A DNA stretch of 35,508 nucleotides, taken from positions 5,490 through 40,997 of the forward strand of contig NZ_FKBR01000047.1 of the NCBI RefSeq assembly GCF_900078335.1, in the 5' to 3' direction. Positions 5,766 to 12,638 of the stretch are shown one piece after another. The notes under the pieces were generated by a model that saw only the letters and a program-made list of their open reading frames with translations, ran no database searches and was not told the origin of the DNA. Position 1 is the stretch's first letter. Every line of letters begins with the position of its first letter. The stretch comes from Bordetella trematum. GTDB lineage: Bacteria > Pseudomonadota > Gammaproteobacteria > Burkholderiales > Burkholderiaceae_B. Made by a program: the position numbers and the translations under genes.

Positions 5766-6012
5766 TGGCTCCGTCTTCATTGCTTTGTCGGCCTACGCCT
5801 AAAAGTTCGAAAGGGAATGAATTCCAGGGCACCCCGTCCGATCTGCCGCGGGTGGAGAAGATGCTTTGCAGCAGTTCGAATGCGGCGTTTGGCGACAGGT
5901 TGAGGTCGAGCAGCCGTCCGTCGTGGCTCGTCAACTTTACCTCTACGTTTCCGTCCGCAGACCGGCGTGAGGCAAAAACCGAATGCGCAGAGAAGTTTTG
6001 TTTATCGCTCAT
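5635..6012 (-). CDS. Hypothetical protein, last gene of a three-gene leftward unit
   Basis: The product is 125 aa (MSDKQNFSAHSVFASRR...). It alternates predicted beta strands and helices, typical of a compact cytoplasmic protein, with VEVKLTSHDGRLLDLNLSPNAAFELLQSIF as its most ordered-looking part. AAGGGA lies 7 bases before the ATG. Its start overlaps the stop of the gene at 6002-6205 by 11 bases, so the two are translationally coupled. It runs convergent to the cro operon. Function unknown. Confidence 0.65.
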   Translation of the reverse strand: MSDKQNFSAHSVFASRRSADGNVEVKLTSHDGRLLDLNLSPNAAFELLQSIFSTRGRSDGVPWNSFPFELLGVGRQSNEDGAITLHLLVGEKVSIPIRLTPEAAHGLAQAALKQGGSKAPPQTEH

Positions 6013-6205
6013 GGTCAGTCCCTTTTGGATCAGATTGGGTTTGTGGAATCTCGATCATATCCGCCTGGGGCTGGCCGCCAATTTTCGCCGCCTCCAGTCG
6101 CTCGACCTCTGCCAGCGTCTCAGAGATCAAGGTCAGGGTCATTGTCCCGAGCAGGAATGCTCTTGGCTTCTCGCTGGCTGGTTTCTTAGTGGAGCGTTTG
6201 GCCAT
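6002..6205 (-). CDS. Small hypothetical protein, middle gene of the leftward unit
   Basis: The product is 67 aa: a Lys-rich N-terminus (MAKRSTKKPASEKPR), a helical middle and a Gln/Pro-rich end. A strong GGAGGAGAT ribosome site precedes the ATG. It overlaps both neighbours (20 bases with 6186-6353, 11 bases with 5635-6012). Function unknown. Confidence 0.6.
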   Translation of the reverse strand: MAKRSTKKPASEKPRAFLLGTMTLTLISETLAEVERLEAAKIGGQPQADMIEIPQTQSDPKGTDHER

Positions 6206-6353
6206 GGTTGATCTCCTCCTCTTGGTAGCGCGCCGCGTCGGCTTCTTCGCAAAGGCGGCGGAACAGGTCCATCACAACGTTATCGCACGGGTTCTCAAAG
6301 TGGCGACGCGCCATGTCTTGTGCGCTGGCCAGAAGTTTCTCGGTTTCAGTCAT
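6186..6353 (-). CDS. Small acidic helical protein, first gene of the leftward unit
   Basis: A 55-aa frame (begins MTETEKLLASAQDMARR, ends NHGQTLH) runs from ATG 6353 to TAA at 6188-6186. The composition is that of a natural amphipathic helical protein. It overlaps the next gene by 20 bases, and that gene's ribosome site lies within its coding sequence. A partial GAG-type site precedes the ATG. It diverges from the cII-like gene. No family recognised. Confidence 0.5.
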   Translation of the reverse strand: MTETEKLLASAQDMARRHFENPCDNVVMDLFRRLCEEADAARYQEEEINHGQTLH

Positions 6354-6388
6354 GAACCACTCGCTCTTTATGAATAAGGAAGTACTCG

Positions 6389-6700
6389 ATGAGCACCCAA
6401 ACAGTATCGGTCGATCGTCAGGAAATCACCCGCAAGAACGCTGCACGGATTGAATCCGAGATATTGCGGCGGCTTGCACACGTCACGCAGGTTCGTGCAG
6501 CCGAATTGATGGGAATTGATCCCAGCACGGTCAGTCGGCAAAAAGAGGGCCTGGAGCAGTTTTGCTTGCTCCTGGCAGCCGTCGGCCTGCAGGTTTCGCC
6601 CAAGAACTCGGTCATCACCACGCCGCACGACCAGAAGGTCCTCAAGCGCTGGGCTGCAAATTGGCTTCTCGCCGAGGTGGAGAACGAGGATGAGGCTTAA
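6389..6700 (+). CDS. cII: CII-like transcriptional activator
   Basis: The 103-aa product matches the phage CII family in size and order: N-terminal helix with NAARIESEILRRLAHV, then the HTH VTQVRAAELMGIDPSTVSRQKE (about residues 32-54), and a tail with LLAAVGLQVSPKN. Lambda CII activates repressor and integrase promoters to commit to lysogeny. An AAGGAAG site precedes the ATG. It is the first gene of a long rightward run of replication genes. Confidence 0.85.
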   Translation: MSTQTVSVDRQEITRKNAARIESEILRRLAHVTQVRAAELMGIDPSTVSRQKEGLEQFCLLLAAVGLQVSPKNSVITTPHDQKVLKRWAANWLLAEVENEDEA

Positions 6701-6702
6701 CT

Positions 6703-7176
6703 GTGGCCAAGATCGCCCTGAAACTGGATGAGCGAGGCAAGCTCGCCGGCCTGACGCCATTCGATGATCGGGCATACACCCGATTTAAGAAGAAGCTAGG
6801 CTCGCTGCGCCCGGGTGACACGATCAGTTTTGAGCACCGCTTTCCGCGCAGCCCGAAGTTCCACAGGCTGCACTTCGCGCTGTTGGGCGCCATCTTCGAC
6901 AACCAAGAGCAATTCGCCAGCCCTGAGGATCTGCGCAAGTGGATTGAGGTGGGGGCAGGCCACTGTCAGTTCGTGCCCGGACCGAAGGGGAGGCTGGTGG
7001 CGCTGCCGTTGTCGATCGCCTACGACAGCCTGGATGACGCCGAGTTTTACGAGCACCACACCAAGGTGGTGGCTTTCCTGCGTTCGCCGGCAGCGACTCG
7101 GTTCTTGTGGCCGACCGTTGAGGAGCGGGCTGCGTTGGCCGGTATCGAGGCGATCCTGTCGGGGTTTGGCTCATGA
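6703..7176 (+). CDS. DUF1367-family phage protein
   Basis: The 157-aa product has the DUF1367 hallmarks: SPKFHRLHFALLGAIFDNQEQF near residues 49-70 and a C-terminal ATRFLWPTVEE segment. The family is common next to replication and recombination genes of lambdoid phages; its function is not established. The start is GTG at 6703, 3 bases after the cII-like stop, with a GAGG site inside the upstream gene. It overlaps the next gene by 4 bases. Confidence 0.75.
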   Translation: MAKIALKLDERGKLAGLTPFDDRAYTRFKKKLGSLRPGDTISFEHRFPRSPKFHRLHFALLGAIFDNQEQFASPEDLRKWIEVGAGHCQFVPGPKGRLVALPLSIAYDSLDDAEFYEHHTKVVAFLRSPAATRFLWPTVEERAALAGIEAILSGFGS

Positions 7177-7532
7177 AAGGCCGCAATCCCACCGCTGAGC
7201 AAAAACGCTTCTGGGACATGCTCGCCCAGCACATTGGATGCGTGGCATCGCGCATGGATGGCTTCTTCGATAGCCAGTGTTCGATCCATCACATCGAAGG
7301 GCGCACCAAGCCCGACGCGCATTGGCTGGTCTTGCCGCTGTCGGCAGGCAACCACCAGGACGGGACGGGGGCGCCTGGCCGCATTGCCGTCCATCCCTGG
7401 AAGGCGAGATTTGAAAAGCGCTACGGCAAACAGCGTGATTTGCTGGTCTGGTGCATTGAACAACTGCAGGCCCAAGGCCTGACCGTCCCTGATGGCGCAT
7501 TGCGCGCCGCCGGGATGCTGGAGGTTGCGTAA
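7173..7532 (+). CDS. Ref-family recombination enhancement nuclease
   Basis: The 119-aa product carries an HNH-type site like that of P1 Ref: SIHHIEGRT (His39-His40), His50 in DAHW, then LPLSAGNHQ (His61). P1 Ref is a RecA-dependent nuclease that cuts at displacement loops. The gene is shorter than P1 Ref and keeps essentially the HNH core. ATG overlaps the preceding stop (ATGA), and its own stop overlaps the next start, so it is within a tightly coupled operon. Confidence 0.75.
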   Translation: MKGRNPTAEQKRFWDMLAQHIGCVASRMDGFFDSQCSIHHIEGRTKPDAHWLVLPLSAGNHQDGTGAPGRIAVHPWKARFEKRYGKQRDLLVWCIEQLQAQGLTVPDGALRAAGMLEVA

Positions 7533-8374
7533 TGGCGAATGAATGGTTTCGGCTCTGGCATGACATGCCGAATGACCCGAAGTGGAGAACGATAGCCCGA
7601 GTCGCTGGGCAGCCGGTTTCGCTTGTCCTGTCCGTGGCGTTGCACGTCATGGCGGACGCGTCACGCAACGTCACGCGGGGTCACGTTGATGTCACGACGG
7701 AGGATCTTGCAAGCGCGCTTGACGTGACAGAGGCAGATATTCAAGCGATCCGCGATGCAATGCAAGGCCGGGTCATGGATGGCGATCGCCTCACCGGTTG
7801 GGAGAAGCGCCAGCCTAAACGGGAGGACGTTGGCAGCCCAGAGACCGGCGCTAAGTCTGCTGCAGAGAGGAAGCGGGCCCAGCGCGAGCGTGAGAGAAGT
7901 GCTGCAGGCGGGGACGCGTCACTGCAGGGTCACGACGGGTCACGCAAAGTCACGACAGATAAAGATAAAGAGAAAGAAAAAGATAAAAAACAACCACCCC
8001 CTAACCCCCGCCAGCGGGGGCAGTCGTTCGACGCTTCCGCGATTGATCTGCCTGACTGGCTCGACCGTGAGGACTGGGCGGCCTGGGTTGCTGACCGCAA
8101 AGCCCGCAAGAAGCCGATCACGGAGAAAGCCGCCGAACTGCAGATCAAGCAGCTTGCAGGCCTCCGGCAGCAAGGGCATGCGCCTGCCGACGTGATTGCC
8201 CACAGCATCGCCAGCAGCTACCAGGGGCTGTTCGCTCCCAGCACGTCAAACCGTACCGCCCAGCCCGGCAAGGCCCAACGCCTGGCCGACTGGAATGACG
8301 AGCTGAGGAACGTGCTGGCTGAAAGCGGCCGCCCGGCGGAAATTTTCATGGGGACGATTGATGCAACTCACTGA
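7532..8374 (+). CDS. O-like replication initiator
   Basis: The product is 280 aa. The N-terminal 90 residues (WFRLWHDMPNDPKWRTIAR...) are the winged-helix domain found in phage and plasmid initiators; a Lys/Arg/Glu-rich linker follows (about 105-155), and then a C-terminal helical domain (DWLDREDWAAWVADRKARKKPIT...) that should contact the helicase loader. The coding region contains two iteron clusters and an A-rich tract, as in lambda O, which recognises its own origin. It precedes a P-like gene and overlaps it. Confidence 0.8.
   Translation: MANEWFRLWHDMPNDPKWRTIARVAGQPVSLVLSVALHVMADASRNVTRGHVDVTTEDLASALDVTEADIQAIRDAMQGRVMDGDRLTGWEKRQPKREDVGSPETGAKSAAERKRAQRERERSAAGGDASLQGHDGSRKVTTDKDKEKEKDKKQPPPNPRQRGQSFDASAIDLPDWLDREDWAAWVADRKARKKPITEKAAELQIKQLAGLRQQGHAPADVIAHSIASSYQGLFAPSTSNRTAQPGKAQRLADWNDELRNVLAESGRPAEIFMGTIDATH
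7660..7998 (+). other. Probable replication origin inside the initiator gene
   Basis: GTCACG occurs at 7660, 7670, 7680 and 7691. A second cluster has GTCAC at 7919, 7929, 7939 and 7949. Steps are 10, 10, 11 and then 10, 10, 10, so all sites in a cluster face one side of the helix. An A-rich stretch (about 7955-7991) follows directly and is a likely unwinding element. Iterons then an A-rich tract inside an O-type gene is the lambda ori layout. Confidence 0.7.
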
Positions 8375-9059
8375 CCACCACCAGACGACGCTTGGCGCGC
8401 TGGTCATCAACGAAATGCGGCTGATGTACGGCACGAAGTTCGGCCAGCAGTGGCAAGGCCTGACTGCGCGAGAGCTGAAGGATTCCTGGGATCAGAAGCT
8501 GTCCGGCATGACTGAGCGCGAAGTCCGCACGGGCCTGACGGCCTGCCTGACCCGCGACTGGCCGCCGAGCCTGCCCGAGTTTCTGCGCTTGTGCCGCCCT
8601 TGGATGAACCCCGAAGTCGCCTATCACGAGGCCGTGGTGGGCATGGCCGCGCGCCGGCGTGGCGACATTGGCACCTGGTCGCACCCTGCGATCTACTGGG
8701 CGGCCGTGGCGGTTGGCCCTCACGACCTGCTGAACAGCACGTTCAGCGTCATGCGGGCCCGCTGGGAGAAAGCCTTTGGTGATGAGGTGGGGAAGGGCGA
8801 ATGGCATGCCATCCCCGAGGTGCGCGAGGCACTGCCGGCGCCAGGCCAGACCCAGGCCACTCGTGAAGAAGCTGAGGCGGCGCTGAAGGCAATGGGTGCT
8901 GACAAGGCGCTGCAGAAGAAGCCGGGCCGTGACGCTCGGGCGTGGGCGGCAAAGATCCTGGCCGAGCAGGCAAAGAAGGGCGGCCGGCGCTATCCGTTTG
9001 CCGTATTGACGATGGCCAAACGGGCGCTCGGGCTTGAGCTCAATCCGGGGGAGGCGTGA
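8361..9059 (+). CDS. P-like helicase loader
   Basis: The 232-aa product contains WPPSLPEFLRLCRP near residues 71-84, a hallmark of the lambda replication P family, and helical flanks. P proteins recruit the host DnaB helicase to the O-bound origin. I place the start at ATG 8361 rather than the in-frame TTG just before it. It overlaps the initiator stop by 14 bases, which fits paired expression. Confidence 0.75.
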   Translation: MQLTDHHQTTLGALVINEMRLMYGTKFGQQWQGLTARELKDSWDQKLSGMTEREVRTGLTACLTRDWPPSLPEFLRLCRPWMNPEVAYHEAVVGMAARRRGDIGTWSHPAIYWAAVAVGPHDLLNSTFSVMRARWEKAFGDEVGKGEWHAIPEVREALPAPGQTQATREEAEAALKAMGADKALQKKPGRDARAWAAKILAEQAKKGGRRYPFAVLTMAKRALGLELNPGEA

Positions 9060-9739
9060 TGAAAGTCCGGAGATTTCACACGAACCAAACGGGGCGGGAT
9101 TTCGCAGTCGGCGACATCCACGGCTGCTTCTCCAAGCTGCAGGCCTCTCTCGACCTGATCGGCTTCGACCCTGCCGTTGATCGGTTGTTTTCTGTTGGCG
9201 ACCTGGTCGACCGTGGGTCCGAGAGCAATGCGGTGCTCGAGTGGCTGGCACGCCCGTGGTTTCACGCCGTGATGGGTAACCATGACGACATGGCCCTGCG
9301 TTGGCCGCGCGGGAATATGGAAGGCGATATCTACCGACGCAACGGCGGTGGCTGGAATATCGACCAGCCGCGCGAGACGCAGGAGGCGATCGCCAGCGCC
9401 ATGGCGCTCCTGCCCGTGGCCATCGCAGTCGAGACGGCGTTCGGCACGGTCGGCGTTGTCCATGCTGACGTCCCAACGCCCACATGGGCGGGGTTTGTCG
9501 ATGCGTTGGAGGGCGGTGTCGGCATCCGTGCCCGATCTGCTGCTGATGCGGCTATGTGGTCGCGTGGGCGCATAACCGTGGGCAACACATACCGCGTGCC
9601 CGACGTGCGGGCTGTCGTGGTTGGGCATACGCCAGTTCCGCAGCTCGTGGTGCTCGGCAACGTCTATCACATCGACACCGGCGCAGTGTTTGGGCGGCCG
9701 TTCACGTTGCTGGATCTGGCGACATTGGAGGTGGCGTAA
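9059..9739 (+). CDS. NinI-like metallophosphoesterase
   Basis: The 226-aa product shows the full PPP-family set: GDIHG (about 18-22), GDLVDRG (about 47-53), GNHDD (about 74-78), HAD (about 135) and GHTP near 190. These coordinate two metal ions. Lambda NinI is a Ser/Thr and Tyr protein phosphatase of this kind. GGGGGAGG lies before the ATG, which overlaps the preceding stop by one base (TGATG). Position in the nin-like region, before rusA, supports the call. The phage substrate is unknown. Confidence 0.85.
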   Translation: MKVRRFHTNQTGRDFAVGDIHGCFSKLQASLDLIGFDPAVDRLFSVGDLVDRGSESNAVLEWLARPWFHAVMGNHDDMALRWPRGNMEGDIYRRNGGGWNIDQPRETQEAIASAMALLPVAIAVETAFGTVGVVHADVPTPTWAGFVDALEGGVGIRARSAADAAMWSRGRITVGNTYRVPDVRAVVVGHTPVPQLVVLGNVYHIDTGAVFGRPFTLLDLATLEVA

Positions 9740-10132
9740 ATGCAGATCCTGACGCTCCCTTTCCCACCCAGCGTGAACGGCTACTGGCGACATCCGAGTA
9801 AGGGCCAGCTGGCTGGCCGGCACTTGATCTCGGAGAAAGGCCGGCAGTACCGGCGCGCCGTTGCGGACTTCGTGGCCCTGCATCGGATTGGCCGCGTTAC
9901 CGGTCGGCTTTCGGTGTCGATCGAGGTGTTTCCTCCAGACCGGAGAAAGCGTGATCTGGACAACTTGCCTAAGGGCGTCCTGGATAGCCTGGCCCACGCC
10001 GGGGTCATCGCGGACGACGGCGATATCGACAGCCTGCTTATTGAACGAAAGGGAATCCACAAGGGCGGCATGGTCCGCGTGTTTGTTGCCACATTGCCAG
10101 GAGAGAACAATGGCGCACCCGAGCACTGCTGA
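9740..10132 (+). CDS. rusA: RusA Holliday junction resolvase
   Basis: The 130-aa product matches RusA throughout. The active-site block RDLDNLPKGVLDSLAHAG gives Asp72, Asp74 and Lys78, with Asp93 in IADDGDID. RusA cuts four-way junctions symmetrically and probably processes recombination or concatemer intermediates. The N-terminal LPFPPSVNGYWR motif is also typical. It starts right after the phosphatase stop and overlaps the next gene by 23 bases. Confidence 0.9.
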   Translation: MQILTLPFPPSVNGYWRHPSKGQLAGRHLISEKGRQYRRAVADFVALHRIGRVTGRLSVSIEVFPPDRRKRDLDNLPKGVLDSLAHAGVIADDGDIDSLLIERKGIHKGGMVRVFVATLPGENNGAPEHC

Positions 10133-10442
10133 GCAATCCGACCGCTATTGGCGTCAGGCCGCCGTGGAGCGCCTGCGCGGAATGGGTATCAAGCTCAACC
10201 GATATCGTCAGAACACCGAGGGCGTGGCGGCCGAGATCCGGCGCATTGAGCCGGCCTACCGGGGCGGCGACTCAAGCATGGTGATCCGCGCCTGGATGGG
10301 GGCTGCCGCCGCGCCCAGGGCGGAGGTTGCTCATCGGCCGCTGGCGCTCAGCCCCGCCATGCGCTTTGCCGCGGCGCGCAGCCGCCTGGCCGAGCCGTCG
10401 CTGAAAGGCTTGGGCGCGAGCTCGGCCAGGGAGTATCCGTAA
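10110..10442 (+). CDS. Hypothetical early protein
   Basis: The product is 110 aa, basic and Ala/Arg-rich, with a helical N-terminus (AEQSDRYWRQAAVERLRGMG). ATG 10110 has a strong CAGGAGAG site inside the rusA end. Two Ala-rich stretches in the second half suggest low complexity. No family recognised; its place between rusA and the Q-like gene is common for small nin-region proteins. Confidence 0.6.
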   Translation: MAHPSTAEQSDRYWRQAAVERLRGMGIKLNRYRQNTEGVAAEIRRIEPAYRGGDSSMVIRAWMGAAAAPRAEVAHRPLALSPAMRFAAARSRLAEPSLKGLGASSAREYP

Positions 10443-10451
10443 GGGGTGGCC

Positions 10452-10808
10452 ATGCGAAAGCTGACAGGAGATGACCTGCTTTGGAATTGGGCGCGCTGGT
10501 GCTGGTCTGGCGAGACCGTGGGGAACATGACTGTCTATGTTTCCTGGGAGGACGACGTCCGGCCCATCAATACTGATCATGCGCGGGCTGTGGAGGCTAT
10601 GCATGCCGCGCTGCCGTGGCACGAGCGGATGATCGTGATTGCCGAGTACACGAAGAAAAACTCGCTATTCGCCGATCTCAGCGCGGGCGAGCGCATCAGG
10701 AAGGCTCGCCGGTGGATCGAAGAGGTAACGGGGGTATCCCTGACCGAAACGCAATACAGGCTGTACCTGGGCCTATTCAGGGACTATGTGGAAAGGAGGC
10801 TGGCTTGA
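10452..10808 (+). CDS. Candidate late antiterminator (Q-like)
   Basis: The 118-aa product has Trp-rich N-terminal LLWNWARWCWSG followed by a helical region (ARAVEAMHAALPWHERMIVIAEYTKK) and a C-terminal HTH-like section (TETQYRLYLGLFRDYVERRL). This is the pattern of short Q-type antiterminators of lambdoid phages, which modify RNA polymerase at the late promoter. AAGGGG supports ATG 10452 over an in-frame GTG at 10446. Its place at the end of the early operon, before a terminator-rich late operon, fits. Sequence similarity is by eye only. Confidence 0.55.
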   Translation: MRKLTGDDLLWNWARWCWSGETVGNMTVYVSWEDDVRPINTDHARAVEAMHAALPWHERMIVIAEYTKKNSLFADLSAGERIRKARRWIEEVTGVSLTETQYRLYLGLFRDYVERRLA

Positions 10809-11110
10809 AGTACGCGCACGAGGTGATTGATTTGATGGGCGCATACCCCGGCAGGTCGTTTCGGGTTGTGGAGCTTGTGCGGCACGTTACGAAAGGCAGG
10901 GAGCTGTCGTCGCGGGAGAGGGAGGCCGCAAGAAAGGCAGTTCGAAGAGTGCTCGCGGCCATGGTGGAAAATGGGACCGCTCACTTAGCGTCATCGGCTG
11001 AAATGCAAGGGGGGTACGATGAATACTCAATGTCCCACAAGTGGGACATGACGTCAGAAAAAGTGGGACAGAAAGTGGGACAATACCCGCAGAGAGCTTG
11101 CGTCTACTAA
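10805..11110 (+). CDS. Small winged-helix-like protein with TTG start
   Basis: The product is 101 aa. I choose TTG 10805 because AAGGAGG ends 5 bases upstream and the codon overlaps the preceding stop (TTGA). Residues 1-60 (HEVIDLMGAYPGRSFRVVELV...REAARKAVRRVLAAMVENG) look like a small winged helix. The C-terminus (KVGQKVGQ) is encoded by direct GTGGGACA repeats that also form a palindrome, so this end may be an operator as well as coding. Function unknown; a regulator is plausible. Confidence 0.6.
   Translation: MKYAHEVIDLMGAYPGRSFRVVELVRHVTKGRELSSREREAARKAVRRVLAAMVENGTAHLASSAEMQGGYDEYSMSHKWDMTSEKVGQKVGQYPQRACVY
11030..11082. repeat. GTGGGACA palindrome and direct repeats
   Basis: ATGTCCCAC (11030-11038) and GTGGGACAT (11041-11049) form a 9-bp inverted repeat with a 2-base spacer. 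AAGTGGGACA occurs at 11039, 11061 and 11073. The cluster sits at the 3' end of the small winged-helix-like gene, upstream of the late region. Confidence 0.6.
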
Positions 11111-11166
11111 AAACGTAGAACTAAACGACCTGCTGATTATTGGGCTCGGCGGGTCGTCTAGGCTGC

Positions 11167-11805
11167 TTATCTGGATGATTGCTGACGCTTAGTTTTTTCC
11201 AGAAAAATTAGGCGCCAAGCTATAACGGTAATTGCACAGCAGATGAAAAGTCGCGGTGCGCTATAAAAACCGGGGTAATTGCTGTATGAGTTCTGGAAGA
11301 CGTAGTAGAAAAGCGTTAACGAGATGGCCGTCCCTATTGCGATGATTAGGGCTTCGCTAGATCTACGGTAGTTCTGGAATGCCTGATCTGAGGTGAAAAA
11401 TCGCAGCACCTTCTTGATGGCCCATTCTATGGGCTTAGAAACTAGAGTGATGGCTATTACCGCGCCGACCAAGGGCGCGAAAGCAAGCTCAAAAACTTCA
11501 CTCTTGGAAAAAATAAAGGTGGTTGCCGCAGCTATAACGAGGCACGCGGCTGCTTTCAAGAGCAGCATAGTTAAACTGGCGGCGCTTTTAAGGAAAGGAG
11601 TTGAAGCCGTTTTAATGGAGCCAACGATTTTTTGGCGGTCCGCCTTCTTAAGCTGTTCGACGCGTAATCGAACATACTCTTTCTTTTGAGAGGATTGGCT
11701 TGACTGTTCTTCTGTGTTGAACCACACCTTGGCCATGATGCCGGCGTCCGCGTTTCCGCTATCGAACTCCTCAACTGCAATCCGGTACATCTCGCTGTCT
11801 TCCAC
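11167..11805 (-). CDS. Four-helix membrane protein (probable moron)
   Basis: The product is 212 aa. A soluble N-terminus (about 1-65: MYRIAVEEFDSGNADAGIMAKVWFN...EYVRLRVEQLKK) is a motif seen at the front of many bacterial membrane proteins. Four hydrophobic segments follow, at roughly 75-100, 105-128, 150-172 and 183-203. The likely start is GTG 11805 with AGGTGAG before it. It is opposite in direction to the genes around it and more AT-rich, so it is a likely acquired lysogenic gene. Exclusion or abortive-infection roles are possible; nothing identifies the function. Confidence 0.65.
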   Translation of the reverse strand: MEDSEMYRIAVEEFDSGNADAGIMAKVWFNTEEQSSQSSQKKEYVRLRVEQLKKADRQKIVGSIKTASTPFLKSAASLTMLLLKAAACLVIAAATTFIFSKSEVFELAFAPLVGAVIAITLVSKPIEWAIKKVLRFFTSDQAFQNYRRSSEALIIAIGTAISLTLFYYVFQNSYSNYPGFYSAPRLFICCAITVIAWRLIFLEKTKRQQSSR

Positions 11806-11967
11806 GGTCTCACCTAGTGCTTAAATGTTGTTAAATGATACAAGCTGCTATCACAATTCTAGCCTGCGAGATTAGTGAAGGGAAACGGTTTGCACGTCCG
11901 TGCCTGTAGTGCCTGTACGTAGTAGGACGGTATGTTGTGTGATCGTCCGGTTATGAGAAAAGCGAAG

Positions 11968-11998
11968 CCCGCCGTCAGCGATGACTGGCGGGTTTTTT
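11968..11998 (+). terminator. Strong terminator before the late operon
   Basis: CCCGCC-GTCA-GCGA-TGAC-T-GGCGGG followed by six T. It lies between the early and late regions, where a Q-dependent late promoter and its terminator normally sit. I see no confident -35/-10 pair in 11806-11967, which holds only a small CGTCC/GGACG hairpin. Confidence 0.85.
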
Positions 11999-12018
11999 AA
12001 TAGGCGAATGGTAAAGAC

Positions 12019-12585
12019 ATGATTTTTGAAACCATGCTGGCCGCGATTGGCTCAGGGGTTGTTTCTGGTGGCGCCGTCGGGGTGATTGCGAAGAAGTGGA
12101 TGGATTACTCCTTCAGCGTTCGCCTGGCCGAGATCGAAGCCAAAAACCAGATCTTGGCGCATGAGCATCAGGTCCGCTTTACTCGGTACGATGAAAAGGT
12201 AACCGAGGTCATCGAGGGCGCATATGCAATCGTGTGCGAGTATCTGGATGCTATCACCGAGGCGTTGAGCAAGGCGGCCGCTTCTGGCGGTCAGGGCGAA
12301 CTAGAGCCGCCCGAAGCGGTTTCCCGTAGATTCGCTACCTTCATGCAGCGCCAATCAATTTACTTGCCTGAGGATGTTGCACAAAAGCTTGTTTCTGTGC
12401 GGGCCGAACTCAGAGACGCTTATGCGCAGCAACTGACTCGGCTGCGGAACGGCAGCGAGCTCTCCGGCTCTGTTTTGGATCGCGTATATCGAAACGCCGA
12501 GTTCCAAAGGCAGGCCGAAGATATTCTTTGGGATCTCCAAGAGTTGGCGAGACAGCACCTGCGACGGTTTACGGTCAGCGACTGA
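12019..12585 (+). CDS. Membrane-anchored coiled-coil hypothetical protein
   Basis: The product is 188 aa. An N-terminal hydrophobic segment (MLAAIGSGVVSGGAVGVIA) is followed by a long charged helical region to the end. The topology, one anchor with a helical cytoplasmic tail, gives no direct function. It is flanked by terminators on both sides (11968-11998 and 12602-12622), so it is an independent unit or lies within antiterminated transcription. The ribosome site is weak. Confidence 0.55.
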   Translation: MIFETMLAAIGSGVVSGGAVGVIAKKWMDYSFSVRLAEIEAKNQILAHEHQVRFTRYDEKVTEVIEGAYAIVCEYLDAITEALSKAAASGGQGELEPPEAVSRRFATFMQRQSIYLPEDVAQKLVSVRAELRDAYAQQLTRLRNGSELSGSVLDRVYRNAEFQRQAEDILWDLQELARQHLRRFTVSD

Positions 12586-12601
12586 CTCACAGCAAAGCAA
12601 G

Positions 12602-12622
12602 CCGCCCTACGGGGCGGTTTTT
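12602..12622 (+). terminator. Intrinsic terminator before the terminase genes
   Basis: CCGCCC-TACG-GGGCGG followed by TTTTT, ending 16 bases before the small terminase ATG. Confidence 0.85.
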
Positions 12623-12638
12623 ATTTGGAGCGTTATGC

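Noticed and set aside
7660-7954. GTCAC repeats as a CRISPR array
   Set aside because: Ten-base step and position inside an initiator gene next to an A-rich tract fit origin iterons.
8346-10126. Two long leftward frames opposite replication genes
   Set aside because: Both are antisense to P-like, phosphatase and RusA genes that have clear catalytic motifs.
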